Origin: Microbacterium luticocti DSM 19459
GTDB lineage: Bacteria; Actinomycetota; Actinomycetes; Actinomycetales; Microbacteriaceae
Assembly (NCBI RefSeq): GCF_000422405.1
Contig: NZ_AULS01000001.1
Coordinates: 496,001 to 560,000, forward strand
DNA: 64,000 nucleotides
Direction of reading: 5' to 3'
Shown here: piece after piece, positions 16,442 to 23,958 of the stretch
Numbering within the stretch: position 1 is the stretch's first letter
How the letters are laid out: every line of letters begins with the position of its first letter
The notes under the pieces: model-generated
The model's input: the letters and a program-made list of their open reading frames with translations, nothing else
Database searches by the model: none
Told to the model about the DNA's origin: nothing
Translations under genes and position numbers: made by a program

Positions 16442-17473
16442 TCAGGCCCGCTTGCGGCGCAGCATGTCGAGGTACACCGCGATCAGCACCACGATGCCGA
16501 CGACGACGTTCTGCCACTCCTGCGGAACTGAGATGATGCGGAGGCCGTTGGTGAGAACGGCCATGATCAAAGAACCGATGACGGTTCCGACGATGGAGCC
16601 CTTGCCGCCCTGCAGCGAGGTGCCCCCGATGACGACGGCGGCGATGGCCAGCAGCTCCAACCCCATGCCGCCGGTCGGCTGGGCCGACGACAGCCGCGAG
16701 GCCGAAAGCACACCGGCCAGGCCCACGAACAGGCCCGCCATCGTGTAGATGATGATCTCCCAGCGCTTCACGTTCACGCCCGACAGCGCCGTGGCGGCGC
16801 GGTTCGAGCCGATCGAGAACGTGTAGCGACCCAGCACGGTCTTCGACAGCACGATCGCGGCGATCACGATCGCGACGATGAAGATGACCACGCCCAGCGG
16901 GAACCGGATGCCGGGGATGATCGACAGGTTCATGATCGACTGGAACGCCGGGTGGTCGGGGAAGTAGATCGGCTTGGTGCCCGAGATCACCAGCGACAGG
17001 CCGCTGGCCACGAGCATCATCGCCAGGGTGGCGATGAACGACGGGATGCCCAGGATCGACACGTTCACGCCGTTGACCAGCCCGATCAGGCCACCGAACA
17101 GGATCGTGGCGATCACGCCCAGCCACAGCGGCCAGCCCCAGTAGGTGAGGAACACGCCCGCCATCACCCCGCACAGGATCATGCCGGTGCCGATCGACAG
17201 GTCGATGCCGCCGGTGATGATCACGAACGTGGTGCCCAGGGCCAGGATGCCGGTGACCGTGGCCGCGGTCAGGATCGAGATCAGGTTGTTGACGGTGAAG
17301 AAGTACGGGCTCGCGAACGAGAAGAACGCGACGATCAGGATGAGGCTCACCCCGGCCAGCAGCTGCTGCAGCGAGCCGCGCAGGCGTACGAAGCGTGACC
17401 CGCCGGCCTGCATGGTCTGGTAGGCGGTGGTCGACGGGGCCTTGTCGGGGTCGAGCTGCGGTGTCGTGGTCAT
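16442..17473 (-). CDS. Sugar ABC transporter permease (CUT2 family)
   Basis: A 343-residue RbsC-like membrane protein with about eight to ten hydrophobic segments. Family landmarks include FVIITGGIDLSIGTGMILCG near residue 85, SIGSNRAATALSGVNV near 220 and AAVVIGGTSLQGGKGSIVGTVIG near 275. It forms a homodimeric pore with the double ATPase next to it. ATG at 17473 shares one base with the ATPase stop (TGATG). Context assigns it to L-fucose uptake. Confidence 0.93.
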   Translation of the reverse strand: MTTTPQLDPDKAPSTTAYQTMQAGGSRFVRLRGSLQQLLAGVSLILIVAFFSFASPYFFTVNNLISILTAATVTGILALGTTFVIITGGIDLSIGTGMILCGVMAGVFLTYWGWPLWLGVIATILFGGLIGLVNGVNVSILGIPSFIATLAMMLVASGLSLVISGTKPIYFPDHPAFQSIMNLSIIPGIRFPLGVVIFIVAIVIAAIVLSKTVLGRYTFSIGSNRAATALSGVNVKRWEIIIYTMAGLFVGLAGVLSASRLSSAQPTGGMGLELLAIAAVVIGGTSLQGGKGSIVGTVIGSLIMAVLTNGLRIISVPQEWQNVVVGIVVLIAVYLDMLRRKRA

Positions 17474-18990
17474 CAGGCGACCGTCCCTTCGGCACTGAAG
17501 CGGGTGGCGTATTCCATGAGGTTCTCCTGGGTGGCGTCGGCGTTGTCGAGGACGGCGGTGAGGCGCCCCTCGGCCATCACGGCGATGCGGTCGGACAGTC
17601 GCAGCACCTCGGGCAGTTCGGACGAGATCATCACGATGGCCTTGCCGGCATCGGCCAGCTCGCGCAGCAGCGTGTAGATCTCCTCCTTGGCGCCGACGTC
17701 GATGCCGCGGGTGGGCTCGTCGAAGATGAGGATGTCGCAGTCCTTGACCAGCCACCGGGCGATCACGACCTTCTGCTGGTTGCCGCCGGAGAGGTTGCGC
17801 ACCAGCTGCGCCGAGGACGGCGTCTTGATGCGCAGCTTGGCGATGTACTCCTGCCCGACCTGCTCGATGCGGCGGTCTCGCACGAACCCGGCACGGCTGA
17901 AGTCGCCCGACAGCGACGAGAGCGCGATGTTCTCGCGCACACTGCGTTCGAGCAGGCACCCGAGCAGCTTGCGGTCCTCCGAGAGGTATCCGATGCCGAG
18001 TCTCGCGGCTGCGGCGGGGTTCGCGATCTCGACCGGTGCCCCGTGCAGACGGATGGTGCCGGCGGTGCGCCGGTCGGCGCCGACGATGGCACGGGCGACC
18101 TCGGTGCGTCCCGCGCCCATCAGCCCCGCGAATCCGAAGATCTCGCCCCGCCGCACCTGGAAGCTGACATCCCGCAGCAGATGCTTGGTCGACAGCCCCT
18201 CGACCTCGAGGACGGTCTGCGCGTCCGCGGGCAGCTGCCGCGGCCGGGTCTCGCCGGCGATCTTGCGTCCGACCATCATCGAGATGACCTCGCGCTGATC
18301 GGTGGCGGCCGTCTCTACCGTGCCCACGTATCGTCCGTCCCGCAGCACGGTGATGCGATCCGAGATGCGCTCGAGCTCGGGCATCCGGTGCGAGATGTAG
18401 ACGACGCCGCGCTCGGGGGTGCGGAACCGCCCGATCAACTCGAACAGCACGTCGACCTCGGCGTCGTTCAGCGCCGCGGTGGGCTCGTCCATGATGAGCA
18501 CCTTCGCGTCGAACGAGAGCGCCTTGGCGATCTCGACCATCTGCTGACGGGCCACGGTGAGCCGCTCCACCGGTTCTGCCGGGTCGAGCGCCAGGCCGAG
18601 TTCGTCGAACAGCGCCTGCGCCTTGCGGTTCAGCGCCGTGTCGCTGAGGAAGAACCCGGATGCCCGCGGCTCGCGGCCGATGAAGATGTTCTGCGCGACG
18701 GTGAGATCGGGCATCAGGTTGAACTCCTGATGGATGATGCTGATGCCCTGCTCCTGCGCGTCGCGCGGGCCGGTGACCTTCAGCTCGCGCCCGTTCAGGC
18801 GGAAGGTTCCCGCGTCGGGCGTGTAGATGCCGGCGAGCAGCTTCATCAGGGTGGACTTGCCGGCGCCGTTCTCGCCGACCAGGGCGAGCACCTCGCCGTG
18901 CCGCAGGTCGAACCGCACGTCGTCGAGGGCCTTCACCCCGGGGAAGCCCTTGGAGACCCCTTCGGCCTCGAGCAGCAACGTCTGGGTCAC
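17473..18990 (-). CDS. Sugar ABC transporter double ATP-binding protein (CUT2 family)
   Basis: A 505-residue tandem ATPase like RbsA. The N-terminal domain has Walker A GENGAGKST, signature region LTVARQQMVEIAKAL and Walker B ILIMDEPTAAL. The C-terminal domain has the typical degenerate P-loop GLMGAGRTE, signature LSGGNQQKVVIARWL and Walker B LIFDEPTRGID. The GTG start at 18990 overlaps the aldo/keto reductase stop as GTGA, so transport and fucose oxidation are translated as one unit. It is a little longer than E. coli RbsA. Confidence 0.93.
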   Translation of the reverse strand: MTQTLLLEAEGVSKGFPGVKALDDVRFDLRHGEVLALVGENGAGKSTLMKLLAGIYTPDAGTFRLNGRELKVTGPRDAQEQGISIIHQEFNLMPDLTVAQNIFIGREPRASGFFLSDTALNRKAQALFDELGLALDPAEPVERLTVARQQMVEIAKALSFDAKVLIMDEPTAALNDAEVDVLFELIGRFRTPERGVVYISHRMPELERISDRITVLRDGRYVGTVETAATDQREVISMMVGRKIAGETRPRQLPADAQTVLEVEGLSTKHLLRDVSFQVRRGEIFGFAGLMGAGRTEVARAIVGADRRTAGTIRLHGAPVEIANPAAAARLGIGYLSEDRKLLGCLLERSVRENIALSSLSGDFSRAGFVRDRRIEQVGQEYIAKLRIKTPSSAQLVRNLSGGNQQKVVIARWLVKDCDILIFDEPTRGIDVGAKEEIYTLLRELADAGKAIVMISSELPEVLRLSDRIAVMAEGRLTAVLDNADATQENLMEYATRFSAEGTVA

Positions 18991-19958
18991 GACACGACCT
19001 CCTCGTCGAGGGTGCGCAGCTGCTCCCACAGCTGTGCGGGGATCTCCGCCGCCATCCGCGCCAGGTTCTCGTCGACGGCCTCGGCCCGGGCGGTGCCGAC
19101 GGTGACCGAGACCACCTGCGGGATCTGCAGCGGGAACTGCAGCGCGGCGGTGGGCAGGTCGACGCCGAACGACTCGCACAGCTGCGCGATCTTCTCCACC
19201 CGCCCGATCAACTCCGCCCCGGCGGGACGGTAGTCGTAGAGCGCACCGGGCGCCGGGCGCCGGGTCGCCAGCAGCCCGGAGTTGAACGGGGATGCCGCGA
19301 CGATGCGCGTGCCGCGGGCGGCGCACTCGGGTGCGAGCTCGTCGAAGCCGTGCGGGCGCAGCAGGCTGCACCGGCCGGCGACCATGACCACGTCGAGGTC
19401 GGCCTCACGCACCGCCCGCGCCGCGACGGCGGCGTCGTTGACCCCGACCCCGATCCGGCCCACCAGGCCCTCGTCGCGCAGCCGCGCCAGCGCGGGCAGC
19501 CCCTCGCCGAGTCCCCGCTCGAGGTCGTACACGTCGGGGTCGTGCAGGTAGGCGATGTCGATGCGGTCGAGGCCCAGTCGGTCGAGCGACTCCTCGATGC
19601 TCCGGCGGATGCCGGCCTCGGAGGGGTCGAACACGCGCACCAGGTCGTCGGGCACGTCGAAATCGTGCGCCAGGTCGCGGCCGCCGCGAAAGTCCGGGTT
19701 TTCCACCAGCAGCCGGCCCACCTTGGTCGAAAGCACGAAGCGCTCGCGTGGCTGCTCGCGCAGGAACGCGCCCAGTCTGCGTTCGCTCAGGCCCAGGCCG
19801 TAGTGCGGTGCGGTGTCGAAATACCGGATGCCGCCGTCCCAGGCCGCCTGCAACGCCTCGTGCGCCTGCCGATCCGACACCTGCCGGTACAGGTTGCCGA
19901 TCGAGGCGGCGCCGAACCCGAGCGGGTTCAGGTCTGCGAGCGCGAGGCGATCGGTCAC
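18987..19958 (-). CDS. Aldo/keto reductase, L-fucose dehydrogenase (D-threo-aldose 1-dehydrogenase) type
   Basis: A 323-residue NAD(P)-dependent enzyme predicted to oxidise L-fucose at C1 to L-fuconolactone. AKR catalytic motifs are present: [18 protein letters not shown] (Asp, Tyr) near residue 46, [10 protein letters not shown] (Lys) near 75 and [15 protein letters not shown] (His) near 136. The sequence resembles D-threo-aldose 1-dehydrogenases, the group that includes bacterial L-fucose dehydrogenases. Its GTG overlaps the fuconate dehydratase stop (GTGA) and its stop overlaps the ATPase GTG. Substrate assignment combines family and context. Confidence 0.86.
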   Translation of the reverse strand: MTDRLALADLNPLGFGAASIGNLYRQVSDRQAHEALQAAWDGGIRYFDTAPHYGLGLSERRLGAFLREQPRERFVLSTKVGRLLVENPDFRGGRDLAHDFDVPDDLVRVFDPSEAGIRRSIEESLDRLGLDRIDIAYLHDPDVYDLERGLGEGLPALARLRDEGLVGRIGVGVNDAAVAARAVREADLDVVMVAGRCSLLRPHGFDELAPECAARGTRIVAASPFNSGLLATRRPAPGALYDYRPAGAELIGRVEKIAQLCESFGVDLPTAALQFPLQIPQVVSVTVGTARAEAVDENLARMAAEIPAQLWEQLRTLDEEVVS

Positions 19959-21262
19959 GCGTCCACCTTCTGGTCGGTCTGCTGCGCGGTCCAGGTGTAC
20001 GCCGCGATCGAACCCGGCAGCATCTGCGTGCCGGCGCCGGCCGCCTCGGGGGCGCGGTAGCGACCGGCGGTCACCACGGTCGGGGTCACGAAGTGCTCAT
20101 GCAGATGGTCGACGAACTCGATGCAGCGCCCCTCCATCGTGCCCGACACGGCGACGAAGTCGAACATCGACAGGTGCTGCACGACCTCGCACAGGCCCAC
20201 CCCGCCCGCGTGCGGGCACACCGGCACGCCGAAGCGCGCGGCCAACAGCAGGTTCGCGATGTTCTCGTTGACCCCGCCCACGCGGGTGGCGTCGATCTGC
20301 ATGACACCGATCGCCTCGGCCTGCAGCAGCTGTTTGAAGATCACCCGGTTCTGCGCGTGCTCGCCGGTCGCGATGCGCACCGGCGCGACCTGGCGGGCGA
20401 TCGCCGCGTGCCCGAGCACGTCGTCGGGACTGGTCGGCTCCTCCACCCAGGCCGGGTCGAACCCGGCCAGGGCCTGCACCCAGGCGACCGCATCCGGCAC
20501 GTCCCAGCGCTGGTTCGCGTCGATCGCGATCGGAAAGTGCTCGCCCACGCACTCGCGGGCGATGCGCATGCGCCGGATGTCGTCGTCGAGGTCGGCGCCG
20601 ACTTTCAGCTTGATCTGCCCGAACCCGTCGGCCACGGCCTCGCGGCACAGCCGCGCGAGCTTCTCGTCGGAGTACCCCAGCCACCCCGGGGTGGTGGTGT
20701 AGGCCGGGTAGCCCACCTCGCGCAGCCGCGCGATGCGCTCGGCGCGGCCCGGTTCGGCGTCGCGCAGGATCTGCAGCGCCTGGTCGGGGGTGAGTGCGTC
20801 GGTCAGGTAGCGGAAGTCCACCAGCGACACGAGCTCTTCGGGGCTCAGCGACGACAGGTGCAGCCACAGCGGCTGCCCGGCGCGCTTGGCGCGCAGGTCC
20901 CACAGCGCGTTGACCACGGCGCCGATGGCCATGTGCATGACGCCCTTCTCGGGGCCCAGCCAGCGCAGCTGCGAGTCGCCCACCAGCCGGCGCGAGGTCG
21001 CTCCCATGTCGCCCAGCAGCGCGTCGACGTCCTGCCCGATCAGGTAGGGCCGCAGCGCGTGCAACGCGGCCGTCTGCACGTCGTTGCCGCGGCCGATCGT
21101 GAAGACGAAGCCGTGGCCCTCGAGATCGTCGCCGGCGTCGGTGCGCAGCACCAGGTAGGCGGCGGAGTAGTCCGGGTCGGGGTTCATCGCGTCCGAGCCG
21201 TCGAGGCTCAGCGAGGTGGGGAACCGGATGTCGACCGTGTCGACGGCGGTGATGACGGCCAT
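19955..21262 (-). CDS. fucD: L-fuconate dehydratase (enolase superfamily)
   Basis: Dehydrates L-fuconate to 2-keto-3-deoxy-L-fuconate. The 435-residue protein has the capping domain and the mandelate-racemase-like barrel. Counting from ATG 21262, the expected catalytic set is present: Lys218 and Lys220 (QIKLKVGAD), metal ligands Asp248 (AIDAN), Glu274 (WVEEPTSP) and Glu301 (ATGEHAQN), and general acid/base His351 (CPHAGGVG). As I recall them, these are the numbered positions of characterised FucD, which makes the assignment strong. The start has GGAAAGGA upstream. A good promoter lies at 21291-21319. It leads the operon that continues with dehydrogenase and importer. Confidence 0.95.
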   Translation of the reverse strand: MAVITAVDTVDIRFPTSLSLDGSDAMNPDPDYSAAYLVLRTDAGDDLEGHGFVFTIGRGNDVQTAALHALRPYLIGQDVDALLGDMGATSRRLVGDSQLRWLGPEKGVMHMAIGAVVNALWDLRAKRAGQPLWLHLSSLSPEELVSLVDFRYLTDALTPDQALQILRDAEPGRAERIARLREVGYPAYTTTPGWLGYSDEKLARLCREAVADGFGQIKLKVGADLDDDIRRMRIARECVGEHFPIAIDANQRWDVPDAVAWVQALAGFDPAWVEEPTSPDDVLGHAAIARQVAPVRIATGEHAQNRVIFKQLLQAEAIGVMQIDATRVGGVNENIANLLLAARFGVPVCPHAGGVGLCEVVQHLSMFDFVAVSGTMEGRCIEFVDHLHEHFVTPTVVTAGRYRAPEAAGAGTQMLPGSIAAYTWTAQQTDQKVDA

Positions 21263-21290
21263 GTCTTCCTTTCCGGACTGTCGAGAATCG

Positions 21291-21319
21291 AGAATAAACG
21301 TCGGATGTCTACTCGTCAA
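21291..21319 (-). promoter_or_regulatory. Predicted sigma-70-type promoter of the fuconate dehydratase operon
   Basis: On the minus strand TTGACG (21319-21314) and TATTCT (21296-21291) are separated by exactly 17 bases, a near-consensus vegetative promoter in an otherwise GC-rich sequence. The spacer contains AGACATCCGAC, the complement of the 11-mer also found upstream of the FCD regulator, so a repressor bound there would block RNA polymerase. Confidence 0.65.
21300..21310. promoter_or_regulatory. Candidate FCD-regulator operator in the promoter spacer
   Basis: GTCGGATGTCT at this position is identical to the 11-mer at 13389-13399 upstream of the GntR/FCD gene. It lies between the -35 and -10 elements of the fuconate dehydratase promoter and in the divergent region shared with the diketo-acid hydrolase gene. 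Identity and placement support an operator. The lack of clear dyad symmetry weakens the case. Confidence 0.35.
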
Positions 21320-21398
21320 GTGCCGGCATCTGTGCGAGAATCAGCGGTGGCGACCGGTGAAGGTCGTCGAAGAGTTCCGACCTTCGGAGAGATTGCCC

Positions 21399-22265
21399 AT
21401 GCGCTTCGCCCGTCTCGGACCCCTCGGCCACGAGGTGCCCGTCATCGTCGAGGACGACCGTGTCCTCGACCTGTCCCCCGTCACCGCCGACATCGACGGC
21501 GCCTTCTTCGCCGCCGGCGGAATCGAACGCGCCCGTCAGGCCGTGGCATCCGATGCCCTGCCCGTGATGACGGATGCCGCCACCGCCCGCATCGGCGCGC
21601 CCGTCGCGCGCCCACAGGCGGTGTACTGCATCGGCATGAACTACGCCGCCCACGCGGCCGAGTCGGGCTCGGCACCGCCGGAGCACATGGTGATGTTCAT
21701 GAAGGCGCCGAACACCGTGGTCGGCCCCGACGACGACGTCGAGATCCCCGCCGGCAGCACGAAGACCGACTGGGAGGTGGAGCTGGCCGTCGTGATCGGC
21801 CGTCGCGCGACCCGGCTGCGCTCGGCCGAGCACGCCGCCGCGCACATCGCCGGCTACGCCGTGGCCAACGACCTCTCGGAGCGGGACTGGCAGATGGCGG
21901 TCTCGGGCGGGCAGTGGTCGAAGGGCAAGTCCGCCCCCGGCTTCCTGCCGCTCGGGCCCTGGCTGGTCACCCCCGACGAGGTCGACGCGGCCGATCTGCG
22001 GCTGCGCTCGTGGGTGAACGGGCAGAGCCGGCAGGACTCGCGCACCTCGGACCTGATCTTCTCGATCGATCACATCGTGTGGGAACTCAGCCAGTACCTG
22101 ACCCTCGAGCCCGGGGACCTCATCCTGACCGGCACGCCCGAAGGCGTCGCCCTGTCGGGGCGGTTCCCGTATCTGAGCGCCGGCGACGTCGTCGAGATGG
22201 AGATCGACGGGCTCGGCCGGCAGCGTCAGCAGTACGTGGCCGTGCGCGGCCAGAAGGAGGACTGA
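21399..22265 (+). CDS. Fumarylacetoacetate hydrolase family protein, probable 2,4-diketo-3-deoxy-L-fuconate hydrolase
   Basis: A 288-residue C-C bond hydrolase predicted to split 2,4-diketo-3-deoxy-L-fuconate into pyruvate and L-lactate, the last step of the pathway. FAH-family metal ligands and core motifs are visible: YCIGMNYAAHAAE near residue 72, WEVELAVVIGRRA (the acidic metal site) near 125, AGYAVANDLSERDWQ near 150, SDLIFSIDHIVWELSQ, and ILTGTPEGVA near 245. ATG at 21399 has GGAGAG upstream. One base separates it from the dehydrogenase gene, so the two form an operon divergent from fuconate dehydratase. Confidence 0.87.
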   Translation: MRFARLGPLGHEVPVIVEDDRVLDLSPVTADIDGAFFAAGGIERARQAVASDALPVMTDAATARIGAPVARPQAVYCIGMNYAAHAAESGSAPPEHMVMFMKAPNTVVGPDDDVEIPAGSTKTDWEVELAVVIGRRATRLRSAEHAAAHIAGYAVANDLSERDWQMAVSGGQWSKGKSAPGFLPLGPWLVTPDEVDAADLRLRSWVNGQSRQDSRTSDLIFSIDHIVWELSQYLTLEPGDLILTGTPEGVALSGRFPYLSAGDVVEMEIDGLGRQRQQYVAVRGQKED

Positions 22266-22266
22266 G

Positions 22267-23022
22267 ATGGCACAGGAGCTGAACGGACTGGTCGCAGTGG
22301 TCACCGGCGGCGCATCGGGCCTGGGCGCGGCGATCGCCGCCCGGTTGCGCGCCGACGGGGCACGGGTCGCGGTCTTCGACCTCAACCCCGACGCGGCGAC
22401 CGAGACCGACCTGGCGGTGGCCGTGGATGTGACCGACGACGCCTCGGTGCGCGCGGGCGTGGCCCGGGTGGTCGACGAGTTCGGCGGCATCGACATCGTC
22501 GTGAACAACGCCGGCATCGGTGCGCAGGGGGATGTCACCGCCAACGACGACGACGAGTGGCACCGCGTGTGGGACATCAACGTCGTGGGCATGGCCCGTG
22601 TCACCCGGGCGGCGTTGCCGCACCTGCGCGCGTCGCGGGCGGCGGCGGTGTGCAACACCTCGTCGATCGCGGCGACCGCCGGGCTGCCGCAGCGCGTGCT
22701 GTACAGCGCCACGAAGGGCGCCGTGCTGTCGATGACCAAGGCGATGGCCGCCGACCACCTGCACGAGGGCATCCGGTTCAACGCCGTGAACCCCGGGACC
22801 GCCGACACCCCGTGGATCGGCCGGCTGCTCAGCCGCGCCGACGACCCGGCCGCCGAGCGCGCGGCGCTCGAAGCGCGCCAGCCGCATGGCCGGCTCGTCT
22901 CGCCCGACGAGGTCGCCGGTGCGGTCGCCTACCTGGTCAGCCCGTCGTCGGGGTCGACCACCGGCATCGGCCTGGCCGTCGACGGCGGCATGCAGGAGCT
23001 GCGGCTGCGCCCGCGCGGCTGA
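22267..23022 (+). CDS. Short-chain dehydrogenase, probable 2-keto-3-deoxy-L-fuconate dehydrogenase
   Basis: A 251-residue Rossmann-fold oxidoreductase. The NAD-binding motif TGGASGLGAAIA lies near residue 15, the NNAGIG motif near 80, the catalytic Ser in CNTSSIAAT near 136 and YSATKGA with the Tyr/Lys pair near 149. The Asp at the end of the second strand (VFDLN) favours NAD over NADP. By position it should oxidise the C4 hydroxyl of 2-keto-3-deoxyfuconate to give the diketo acid used by the upstream hydrolase. The last codons and stop lie in a 20-bp unit that is repeated downstream. Confidence 0.86.
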   Translation: MAQELNGLVAVVTGGASGLGAAIAARLRADGARVAVFDLNPDAATETDLAVAVDVTDDASVRAGVARVVDEFGGIDIVVNNAGIGAQGDVTANDDDEWHRVWDINVVGMARVTRAALPHLRASRAAAVCNTSSIAATAGLPQRVLYSATKGAVLSMTKAMAADHLHEGIRFNAVNPGTADTPWIGRLLSRADDPAAERAALEARQPHGRLVSPDEVAGAVAYLVSPSSGSTTGIGLAVDGGMQELRLRPRG

Positions 23023-23094
23023 TCGGGTGCCGGCGCGGCTGAGCGGGTGCGCTTGCGCCGCCGGCCGGGTGGCGGCGCGGCCGACCGGGTGCCC
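23013..23094. repeat. Degenerate 20-bp repeats starting at the dehydrogenase stop codon
   Basis: Units GCGCGGCTGATCGGGTGCCG at 23013, GCGCGGCTGAGCGGGTGCGC at 23033 and a third, GCGCGGCCGACCGGGTGCCC, at 23075 share a core that includes the stop context CGGCTGA. They fill the convergent gap between the dehydrogenase and rsmI. No terminator hairpin with a U tract is present. Confidence 0.75.
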
Positions 23095-23117
23095 GCCGGC
23101 GCGGCGTGCCGGTCGGG

Positions 23118-23936
23118 TCAGTTCTTGACGGCGAGCGCGGCCTGGTACAGCTCGCGTCGCGAGTGCCCGGTGGCCTCGGCGACCTCGGCCGCGGCATCCT
23201 TCAACCGCTCGCCGGAACGGGTGAGCTCGAGCACCTGGGTGACCGCGTCGCCGAACGGCACACGCCGGGGTGCGGCCCCGGCCACGACCACGACGATCTC
23301 GCCGCGCACCCCCTGAGCCGCCCACGCCGCCAGCTCGCCCAGCGGCCCGCGGCGCACCTGTTCGTGCAGCTTGGTCAGCTCCCGGCACACCGCCGCGGCC
23401 CGGTCGGCGCCGAACGCGTGCGCCATGTCGTCCAGGGTCTGTGCGATCCGCGACGGCGCCTCGAAGAACACCAGCGTGCGCGGCTCGGCGGCCAGCGCGG
23501 ACAGCGCCTGTGCGCGCTCGGCCGGCTTGCGCGGCAGGAACCCCTCGAACGCGAACCGGTCGGTGGGAAGCCCCGACACCGCCAGGGCGGTCAGCACCGC
23601 CGACGGCCCCGGCAGCGCGGTCACTGCGACCCCGGCCGCTGCGGCGGCGGCCACCAGCGAATACCCCGGGTCGCTGACGGTGGGCATGCCCGCGTCGCTG
23701 ACCACCAGCACATCGCGCTCGCGTGCCAGTTCGACCAGCTGTCCCGCCCGCTCCTTCTCGTTGTGGTCGTGCAGCGCAACCAGCCGCGGCCGGTTGGCCA
23801 CGCCCAGCGCCTGCAGCAGCCGTGCGGCGGTACGGGTGTCTTCGGCGGCCACCACGGTGACCGTCTCGAGCGCCTCGACGAGCCGGCGGGTCGCATCGCC
23901 CAGGTTTCCGATGGGCGTGGCCGCGAGGATGATCAC
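23118..23936 (-). CDS. rsmI: 16S rRNA (cytidine1402-2'-O)-methyltransferase RsmI
   Basis: SAM-dependent tetrapyrrole-methylase-fold enzyme that 2'-O-methylates C1402 in the decoding centre. The N-terminal LAATPIGNLGDATRR, EDTRTAARLLQ near residue 31, LVALHDHNEKER near 51, VVSDAGMPTVSDPGYSLV near 78 and ALPGPSAVLTALAVSG near 106 are all diagnostic. GTG at 23936 directly precedes the first strand. At 272 residues it is of normal length. It is divergent from the protein mannosyltransferase gene with a 22-base gap, an arrangement common in actinobacteria. Confidence 0.95.
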   Translation of the reverse strand: MIILAATPIGNLGDATRRLVEALETVTVVAAEDTRTAARLLQALGVANRPRLVALHDHNEKERAGQLVELARERDVLVVSDAGMPTVSDPGYSLVAAAAAAGVAVTALPGPSAVLTALAVSGLPTDRFAFEGFLPRKPAERAQALSALAAEPRTLVFFEAPSRIAQTLDDMAHAFGADRAAAVCRELTKLHEQVRRGPLGELAAWAAQGVRGEIVVVVAGAAPRRVPFGDAVTQVLELTRSGERLKDAAAEVAEATGHSRRELYQAALAVKN

Positions 23937-23958
23937 CGCCCCAGCATAGGCTGGGACG

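Noticed and set aside
13426-23022. L-rhamnose rather than L-fucose pathway
   Set aside because: Mutarotase and hydrolase families overlap between the two, but the dehydratase matches FucD at all catalytic positions and is not similar in pattern to L-rhamnonate dehydratase. It is not fully excluded without assays.
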